Assembly: GCA_002110485.1 (NCBI GenBank)
Contig: MOWL01000059.1
Coordinates: forward strand, 1 to 12,761
Origin: Emergomyces orientalis
Lineage: Eukaryota; Ascomycota; Eurotiomycetes; Onygenales; Ajellomycetaceae
DNA: 12,761 nucleotides
Reading direction: 5' to 3'
Part shown: positions 6,625-12,761 of the stretch, in pieces
Layout of the letters: each line of letters starts with the position of its first letter
Numbering within the stretch: the stretch's first letter is position 1
Position numbers and translations under genes: made by a program
Notes under the pieces: generated by a model
Databases searched by the model: none
What the model saw: the letters and a program-made list of their open reading frames with translations, nothing else
What the model was told of the DNA's origin: nothing

Positions 6625-9123
6625 TCAGTTCTTCGGAAACTTGACAACATCAATACACCACTTGTCCCATAGATAATTGCGGCTTGTTGGATATAGTGGT
6701 TCTTCCAAGCGAGCGCCATCCCTCAGCTGGCACACTGTGCAGCTTTTGCAATAATTCTTGACGGCTTTCCAGATACCTTCCCACCAATATCGCTGCGTGA
6801 TCTTGTGGTTTGTGGCCTCGCGGCCCTTATGACCAGATTCATCATGCATCCGAGCAACGATATCCTTTTGCTCAGATGAGTTATCAACCACGCGTCTCAG
6901 AGGAATTCCCTTGCCTGATCGTCGGAATAGATGTTGACCTTGGACGATATATCGAAGTGCATGCTTGCGCCATTTAGAAAAGACGGAACGTGGTATATCA
7001 TCCGGCCGCTTCATGGTGGTGAGAAACCTCGCAATTGATTCGCTGCGATCAGAATAATCAGGCGAAAGAACACGCACACCCGATGACTCGGAAGCATCCA
7101 CGCCGCTGACATCGAAATCAGGAACCGTCAAAGATGCAACACTAATATAGTTGAGTTCTGCATCTATGAAATCATCGATATCTTGATCCTCAGGAACCTC
7201 ACCCTCAGCAGGAGGTCGACGAGATAGCCCATCTGCAGCAGTATGCTTCCGACCAGGCACATGTCGAACTTCGAAATCAAACATCCGAATCCAGGCAAGC
7301 CAGCCAGTAACGAGAGCACCAGGCAGGTCAGTGGCAGATCGATTGAGCTGTGCCACTAGAGTCTTCGCGTCGGTTTCCAGAATAAAGTGAACGCCATACA
7401 GGTAATAACGGCATTTCTTTAGCATCTTGAGCACAGCGCGGCATTCTCGCTTTCCTGCATCATATTTTGCTTCGGCGGGGCTCCAGATTCCGCTCTCATA
7501 TCGGCAAGGGTGTAGCTTTCCATTCAATTTATCCCGTTGGCTGAGCGTTCCACCCCATCCTTCAAGACAGGCATCCGTGGCCATCACGATATCACCGGCA
7601 TCTTCAGAATAATCAATGCAGCAAAGTGCAGGGGCAGTTGTCAGGGCATTCTTCAAAATTGCCATTGCATTCACTTGTTCAAGACCCCAGGTAAAAGGAA
7701 TGTTCTTCTTGAATAGAATATAGATAGGTATAGAAATGATAGCGAAATTCGGAATCCATATTCCATAGTAAACGCAAACACCTAAGAAAGCTCGGGCACC
7801 CGTGACATCTGTCGGATCCGGCCACTCAACGATTTTGACGATTTTCGCAGCTTCGGGGCGCCTGCCGTCAGCATCCACAACATATCCGACTAGAACCATA
7901 CCGGAGCAGGCGAATTCTGACTTTCCAACCTGGATACACGTGTCCGCGAGTTCTATGCTGATGAGGGTGGCATCTAAGTTTTGCAGATGCTCCAGGACAA
8001 ATTTCCGAATACCTGGCATCACTTCTTCATCATTGTAACGCGTCCGCGGGCCTTTCACACCAATATCATCCATAAAATTGTCTGCTTGATGCGGTATGTT
8101 CGATCGAAGAATGCGTGCCATGATTCGGCAGAACTGCGCAATAGAATTCGTCGCGCCTTGTGGCAGTGCTGTCTGACGAAGCAACCCGATCGGGGTAAGG
8201 AAAGCTGTCATATCTCGGCTGTCTTCGTGTAAAGGAACTTGATCATATCCAGAAAAGAAATCCATCATGCTCGTTATCTTCATTCCCGCGAAATCCTCAG
8301 CAAACGCGTCCGCACTAGGTGGAATATACGCATCGCGAATAGTGACAGCGTTCATGTCCATGCACGCGTTGACAATGCGATATTTCCCAGCTTCTTTCTT
8401 CTTGACGAGGAACCACTTATTTCGATACGGACCATGGCAATGTTCATAAACTCCAGAATCAACGCGTTCGCGAAGCATATTGATGATTGTAGGGACGAGC
8501 TTTCGAGGAATAGGAAATCCTGCCGCTTGCCATGCTTTATGCGGAGCAACGCGAATCTTGACAGGTGGAGAGACTTCTTTTGCAAGCGTTCCGCAATCCT
8601 TAAAACTCCACGCGAGGGCTTTTTCTCTTCTAAGCAGAATCTCAATCAAAAGTTCGCGTTCCTGTGGGGTGAGCATCGATCCGATCCGCAGATTCTTGAT
8701 CCTTTCCTCTGTGAGTCGCGAACCTCGCGGGCAATCGGAGAAACGGGGTGTAATGAAATGATCGTAGGGCGAAGGCGGATCCTGCTCCGGAATCACATTG
8801 TCTTTGAACCATTGTTGGCGAATTTCTCTCCACTTATCTGTTCCGCCGGGAATCCCGCCACCTGTAGTTGGCACATCGAGAGGTTGAATCTTATCGGCTT
8901 TTCGCTTGTATAATGTCGCAACGACTGGACCGCGCGATCGAGGAGAAGATCGTGAAGAAGCATATAAAGACAAATCATGAAGCTGCACACCACGAACACG
9001 GCGTGATTCGGATATTGAATAATTAGAGAAAGGAAAAGATGAATGTGTAGACGGGTAAAATTGTTGATGTAGGATGGCGGGGAAAAAACCTGTGAGGTTC
9101 TCGGGCGTTTTGGGGCGGCGTTC

Positions 9124-9178
9124 TCTGATTGGCTGAATCTTTTGGCGGCCCGGGGCCGCCAAAAGTCTGATTGGCTGA
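9124..9178. repeat. 13-base direct repeat pair (CCAAT type) flanking the palindrome
   Basis: TCTGATTGGCTGA occurs at 9124-9136 and at 9166-9178, the second directly abutting the palindrome and the first two bases away from it. Such a layout can come from a small palindromic insertion with target duplication, from a tandem duplication, or from a paired-site promoter. The element-strand translation shows a repeated SANQ in another frame. Confidence 0.75.
9139..9165. repeat. GC-rich perfect palindrome, 13-base arms, 1-base centre
   Basis: CTTTTGGCGGCCC at 9139-9151 pairs with GGGCCGCCAAAAG at 9153-9165 around one G. It is flanked by two direct copies of TCTGATTGGCTGA (9124-9136 and 9166-9178). 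On the element strand each copy reads TCAGCCAATCAGA and contains the CCAAT-box consensus bound by NF-Y/HAP complexes. It falls just inside the open RT frame, near its start. Confidence 0.85.
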
Positions 9179-9198
9179 CGCACCCACACCGCTTTCAA

Positions 9199-9342
9199 AA
9201 CACGGCAGAATATTTGCCCCCGCTATCCACATCGCGATCGCTGAATCTGATATCATTTCTTTGCCCACCACATTCAACATCGCAAAGATCAATCGGACTC
9301 AGCATATCTAGTTTAAAGTCTGCACTTTGCCACGAAGATCAT
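9199..9342 (-). other. Degenerate linker between protease and RT
   Basis: The RT frame is closed here by several stops. A protein-like stretch in another frame (SFLGYSPGDHGDRKLDD near 9395-9345) leads into it and then also meets stops. Either the linker has taken several indels or the sequence here is not coding. I do not recognise any domain. The palindrome at 9139-9165 lies just downstream. Confidence 0.4.
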
Positions 9343-9908
9343 CTAACTTTCGATCTCCATGGTCGCCGGGAGAATAACCAAGAAAAGACACCTGATTCTT
9401 CTCATCCTTCGATCAAAAACGTGAACAAGAACACCGCCTTTGTTATCTGTAGTTCTTGCCAAACGCGTCGCGTTTTCATATGGTCGGCCGAGAATGCAAT
9501 CATGAGAACCGCGTTCCAGATGAAGAATGTCTGAGGCACCATAACAGATCCAAGGCGAACAGGAACATCCTTGCAGATTCCAATGACACCACTCTGCTGA
9601 CCCCCAGCTCCAAGAATAGGTTTGACAGCATCCCTTTGAATGATGAGACCGAGATCTAACGCAGTTCTTTCAACAAGACAGTTAATTTCCGCACCTCCAT
9701 CAAATATCGCCTCAGTTTCCCCCTTTCCAATTCCGACAGTGAACTTGATGTGTCCAACCGAAACGAGATTCCAACGAGGATTATACTCAGCAACAGAAGT
9801 GCCAGGTTGAACCAGGGCAACGGTGGCTGCATCATCCCGAATCATATGCTGTTGAACTTCGATGGGAAGATTTTTGAAAGAACATTGTGCTGGAGTTGGG
9901 TGGAGCAT
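9343..9908 (-). pseudogene. gypsy aspartic protease, frameshifted, active site DGG
   Basis: A retropepsin-like protease that would cut the polyprotein. The fold motifs are present: AIFDGGAEINCLV near 9710-9672 with the catalytic Asp at 9699-9701, then ILGAGGQQSGVIG near 9614-9576, and VPQTFFIWN near 9535-9510. The active site usually reads D-S/T-G; here it is D-G-G, so the conserved hydroxyl residue is missing. Near 9515 homology moves by one base to the frame of the RT (DCILGRPYENATRLARTT), where the end of the protease fold is found, and this frame meets TAG at 9343-9345. The frame of 9908 itself continues to 9402 with unrelated sequence. It precedes RT by about 150 bases. Confidence 0.75.
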
Positions 9909-12275
9909 GCCATGAGATCTTTAATCTGAATTCCGCCGATTTCTTGGCGCATGATCTTCTCAAATATTCGCCGCGTCGCGATCGCCATATTGTCTTTATT
10001 CTTCATTTCTGCAGAAAGCTTTGGCCCTTTGAGTTTCCGAGGCCTGCAGAGAACAGTTTTCTTCTGAATCTGCGGAGCATCTGCCATTTCTGAATCTGGG
10101 ACAATTCCACCGTCTCCGAGCTTTGGACTTCCGCCCTGAAGCTGTTCATCATGGAGAGGTTGAGAATTATCATCCTCATCATCTTCCTGTGAAGCAGAGA
10201 TCACATCTTGAGCAAAAGAAACTGATTTCCCATCTGAATACCTGCCATTGCGCCGAGAATGTGTTGTTGGCAGTCTCTTCTCCTTCTCAATTCGTCCGGA
10301 AAGCGTTGCTTGATTTTTATTCATAGAAGAGGCCTTATCCTTCTCAGTAGAAGTGGAAGCAGCCATTACACTAACAATCTCCTCCATCTCACTATCGGTC
10401 ATATCACCTTCCTCAGGGCCACTATCAAATCCAATATCACATATGCTTACGGCATTCACCGATGGCATCGGGGATCCGTCAGGAAATACCCGGATACTAC
10501 CATCATTCCGAAGTTTATCCGCGGTTGGGACAGTCGGCGGTGCAGCCATTTGCTTCAAAAGTCGTTCAATTGTAACAATATGGGGCTCAAGTCGGTTGAC
10601 AGCAATCTTCGGGCCTTTTCTCATCACATTACCCTCATAGTATTCTCCAATCATATTCCGATGAATCTTGCCCTGATCGATGAGCCGGCCGATTGCTAAG
10701 CAATTTGGAAGCATATGGTTTGAATCTCCGCAACCCCAGCATGACATCGGCGGTCGATCGTATTGAACAAAGCTTCCAGATCGAGATCGAGACGGGCCTC
10801 CAGGTCCACGTTGAGTTCCATAGTAAGACACATTTGGCAAATCCAATGCAGGATCACGTCCTCGAGTAAGAAGAACCTTTGGAGCAGTCACATTTTGCTG
10901 CATGTTTCCCTGGTTTTGAATGCCAGCGATCGCCAGAGATAACGCGTCCATTCGGTTGACAAGGTTCTCAAGAATGTTATCACTCGGATTCTGTGTTTTC
11001 GCATCCGGAGCAGGCATCGCCGAAGCGGTCGGCACAGGCACATTCAATGTGGGCGGATTAAACACGGGCTGAGCAGACGGCTGCATCGATGGAATAGAGT
11101 TGGGGAAAACATCAGGTGCCAGAACTCGTGCAATCTCTTCCTTTGTCTTCTGCATTTGAGACACAGCATCGCAGATCTTCGGCAGTTCCCATCCAGATTG
11201 ACTAACCTTATCAAATCCAGCAGTGCGGAAAGCTTTTTCACGAATACCTTCTGAAAGTCCTTGAAGAAACCAGATACAAGCAAGAGATTGTTGCAATTCA
11301 TTCTTGCAAATGAGGGCATCGCAACTGCGCGGAATTGACGGCAGTAGACGAGGATCTCCTGGCTGGTAGAATGGGTTTTGTTGCACAATGCATGGAGGTA
11401 AGATTGATTATATACATCTGTTGGTGAGCATCTTCGCGCCAGAAATCGGCAAGCAACTGCTTTTTAACCATTTCCCATGTCTTATGATCCAAGACAAGCT
11501 GATCGATATGGCCCTGCAGTTCCATGGTACAATAGTTCCGTAATACCGCCAGAGCATCGATTCCTGCAACGAAATGCAAGGTGCACATTGCCTCATATCG
11601 ATCAACAAAAGCAGTAATGTTTCTCCCATCAAAGAATGGGGCTCCAGGTGCTCCAGGAATCGGCATCGGCATGACAAGACGTTGATATGGCAGTCCACTA
11701 TTGGGAGTCGGCTGACCGGACGAGGTAGTAGTGGGTGTAGTCATCTTTTCTTTGCTAGCTTCTGTCTTCTCTTTGCTAACTTCTATTTTCGGGGGCGCTG
11801 CAGAGACCTTTCCTGACTGAGTTTGACGATGGGCAATAGAATCCGACCGAGAATGCTTGGAAGACATATATTGAGAAAGAAAGGAACGCACAAAAGACTT
11901 CTGTTCACATAAGAGAAAGAGTTCAACAATACTATCAATATCAATATCCTTTTTATATTCAAATCTCAAATCCTCAAGAAAGAGAAGGAATTTCAACATC
12001 CACTTTAGATCTTTTTGCTGAAGGTCTTTTTTCTTATCACTTTTCTCAACATTTCTCTCTTCTTTCATTTGTTGAATAGGGGTATGGGTATTCAAATTGA
12101 GCTTATCAGTGGGGCGTTCGCTCGCATCCTTCATTATCCACTGTCGATATCGGCCATATCGGCCAATCAGAGGCTTCCACAAATGAACACTATTGAAAAG
12201 AATGCTCAACAAAAGCAGAAAAGACAAAATGTTGAGAGAAATCATATCAGTCGTAGCTACCGCCTGCCCATCCAT
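9842..12275 (-). pseudogene. gypsy gag, frameshifted, with zinc knuckle
   Basis: The structural protein of the virus-like particle. The start is ATG 12275, the first Met in the open frame after the primer binding site. Residues about 11-33 (ISLNILSFLLLLSILFNSV) are hydrophobic, followed by a charged Lys/Glu-rich part and a Thr/Pro-rich part. The retrotransposon gag domain is clear near 11640-11430 (FFDGRNITAFVDRYEAMC, DFWREDAHQQMY). Three changes of frame follow within about 90 bases: frame of the start to about 11400, then QQNPFYQPGD, then ILVYCRQFRA near 11345-11315, then LICKNELQQSLACIWFLQGL from about 11310. The last frame stays open to 9842 and holds a Pro-rich linker, the knuckle CWGCGDSNHMLPNC, and an acidic tail. 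Homology moves to the protease frame near 9870, so gag and protease were probably one reading frame in the ancestor. Confidence 0.8.
10700..10741 (-). other. Zinc knuckle of gypsy gag
   Basis: CWGCGDSNHMLPNC has spacing C-x2-C-x4-H-x4-C with all four ligands. It binds element RNA in this family. It lies after the Arg/Ser-rich run SRSRSGS and before the protease-proximal acidic part. Confidence 0.85.
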
Positions 12276-12284
12276 TTTGAATTG

Positions 12285-12302
12285 CCTTCCCAGGGACGCC
12301 AA
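12285..12302 (-). promoter_or_regulatory. Primer binding site of the gypsy element
   Basis: Directly inside the LTR end the element strand reads TTGGCGTCCCTGGGAAGG. The TGG start is complementary to the CCA end of a tRNA, as in most LTR elements. The matching tRNA would end in GGGACGCCA; I cannot say which tRNA it is. Only nine bases lie between this site and the first in-frame ATG of gag, which is short. Confidence 0.55.
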
Positions 12303-12650
12303 TGAAGTGGAATAAGGGTTGTGCGCTTTTGGCGGCACGTGGGCAGGAGCAGCGGGATCGTAAGGAGGTTGGTAAGTTCGCCGTGTATACAATATTCTAT
12401 TCAACGAGCTATCCAAATAGCAATACAAAAGAACACGTAGGAGATTCAAATATAGAAGAAGAACAAGCAATCAATCACATATCAAATCACACAATCAAAA
12501 AGGAGCAATCTCACTGCTCTGCGTACAATCAATCTTCGCCGAATCCACACGTGTGTCAAAGGATAATGGGAATATGAGGCAGCCATGCCAAAACAAATAT
12601 ATGAGGCGGTCTCGGCGAAAAGTAATACCACGCCGAGATTCCCCACCACA
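12303..12650 (-). repeat. Probable 5' LTR of the gypsy element
   Basis: Bounded by TG...CA on the element strand: it begins TGTGGTGG at 12650 and ends CACTTCA at 12303, directly next to the primer binding site. The imperfect terminal inverted repeat (TGTGGTGG versus TGAAGTGG) fits an LTR of about 348 bases. It contains a strong hairpin (12610-12638), a CACACGTGTG palindrome (12546-12555) and a weak TATA-like CATATATTTG near 12595-12604. No second LTR is available in the window to confirm the ends, so the outer boundary is the least certain. Confidence 0.5.
12610..12638. repeat. LTR inverted repeat, 8-base arms, near the outer end
   Basis: TCTCGGCG at 12610-12617 pairs perfectly with CGCCGAGA at 12631-12638 across 13 bases. 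GC-rich arms in an AT-rich context make chance less likely. It lies 12 bases from the presumed outer LTR end, where binding sites or U3 promoter structure could lie; function unknown. Confidence 0.6.
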
Positions 12651-12761
12651 ATACTCATTCTTCATTAATTGAGAGAATAATTCAAGTAATTCATTTTTCA
12701 AAAGAATGAAAGATTTTTGAATGATTAAATGATTTATAGTATCAGATTCTGCAGCTGTTTT
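12651..12761. other. Flank beyond the probable LTR, no feature seen
   Basis: About 110 bases of AT-rich sequence with ATGATTAAATGATTTATAG-like runs. No coding sequence or repeat boundary is visible. If the LTR end at 12650 is right, this is the target DNA or an older element. Confidence 0.4.

Larger units (their letters stand above)
6625..9198 (-). pseudogene. gypsy pol: RT, RNase H and integrase zinc domain (open 857 codons)
   Basis: Reverse transcriptase, RNase H and the start of integrase in one open frame. The Met at 9198 is only the first Met; the true protein was a polyprotein. Residues 1-150 are linker, part of it Ser/Arg-rich. RT covers about 205-500: MMDFFSGYDQV holds motif A Asp (residue 313), LPQGATNS is motif B, and FMDD (375-378, Asp codon 8068-8070) replaces the usual YxDD with Phe at the first place, as seen in related fungal elements. 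RNase H covers about 535-660: Asp 542, Glu 585, Asp 610 and the HVPGRKHTAADGLSR motif. The integrase zinc domain covers about 785-823: HDESGH and SCTVC give the HHCC ligands. The first integrase Asp (WCIDVV, codon 6649-6651) lies near the end. The frame stops at TGA 6625-6627, and homology continues past it in the same frame. Confidence 0.9.
6136..12650 (-). mobile_element. Ty3/gypsy LTR retrotransposon, 3' end cut by a LINE
   Basis: The minus strand has, from right to left, a probable LTR, a primer binding site, gag with a zinc knuckle, an aspartic protease, RT, RNase H, the integrase zinc domain and the integrase core. The order protease-RT-RNase H-integrase is that of Ty3/gypsy (Metaviridae). 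The element stops at 6136 inside the integrase, where a LINE A-tail begins. The integrase C-terminus and 3' LTR were not found in the window. Several frameshifts and in-frame stops show it cannot act by itself. Confidence 0.9.

Noticed and set aside
6483..6719. Minus-strand open frame overlapping the end of the RT/integrase frame
   Set aside because: It is out of frame with the integrase homology, which continues through stops in the pol frame.
8239..8913. A 224-codon plus-strand open frame
   Set aside because: It lies fully antisense to the clear RT frame, has no recognisable domain and is Arg/Ser-rich in the manner of a shadow frame.
9023..9292. Minus-strand open frame at the protease-RT junction as its own gene
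   Set aside because: It overlaps the RT frame and has no domain. It may contain a piece of the old linker, so it is described there and not as a gene.
12147..12164. Two tandem ATATCGGCC units in gag
   Set aside because: Only two 9-base units, encoding a GRYGRY-like stretch; simple slippage and not a regulatory array.
12495..12701. A 68-codon minus-strand open frame at the right end
   Set aside because: It lies across the presumed outer LTR end, upstream of gag, and shows no domain.
1..12761. CRISPR array, operon, tRNA or rRNA genes
   Set aside because: No regularly spaced repeats, no cloverleaf or rRNA sequence was recognised; all content is explained by retroelements or AT-rich flank.

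Overview
This window is a nest of retrotransposons from a eukaryote, most likely a filamentous fungus. No host gene, RNA gene or prokaryotic feature was found. The fungal assignment is an inference. It rests on LINE ORF1/ORF2 proteins of the Tad1/I type (three zinc knuckles, an apurinic-type endonuclease with a GDFN..H..WGG motif, and a C-terminal RNase H) and on a Ty3/gypsy polyprotein of the kind common in fungal genomes. An ascomycete (Pezizomycotina) is my first guess and a basidiomycete is possible. Genus cannot be read from this sequence.

Layout from left to right. (1) Positions 1-3258, minus strand: the 5' part of a LINE, with ORF1 (three CCHC knuckles) and ORF2 (endonuclease, linker, start of RT). 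It runs off the left edge at the first catalytic Asp of the RT. ORF1 has two in-frame TGA codons. ORF2 is split over several frames. (2) Positions 3259-3618: AT-rich sequence with no gene. (3) Positions 3619 to about 4785, minus strand: a 5'-truncated copy of a second, very AT-rich LINE family, holding the RNase H and CCHC tail of ORF2, a 3' UTR with a hairpin, and a TAA-repeat tail. (4) About 4786-6135, plus strand: a diverged copy of the same family in the opposite orientation, so the two copies lie head to head, ending in 20 A residues. (5) Positions 6136-12650, minus strand: a Ty3/gypsy LTR element with probable 5' LTR and primer binding site on the right, then gag, protease, RT, RNase H and integrase. 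It is cut at the left by the 3' end of the plus-strand LINE inside the integrase core. Its 3' LTR is not seen. (6) Positions 12651-12761: short AT-rich flank.

All the elements are dead or badly damaged as read: the gypsy gag-pol and the first LINE by frameshifts and stops, the two AT-rich LINE copies by truncation and stops. The most interesting signal is in the AT-rich LINE pair. The in-frame stops are nearly all TGA and fall at tryptophan positions. Three of them are shared by both copies, although the two proteins are clearly diverged. The 3' UTRs of the two copies also carry a hairpin at the same place with the same loop length but a different stem sequence, which suggests structure kept by selection. 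A 27-base palindrome flanked by two copies of a CCAAT-containing 13-mer sits between protease and RT of the gypsy element and is not explained by coding.
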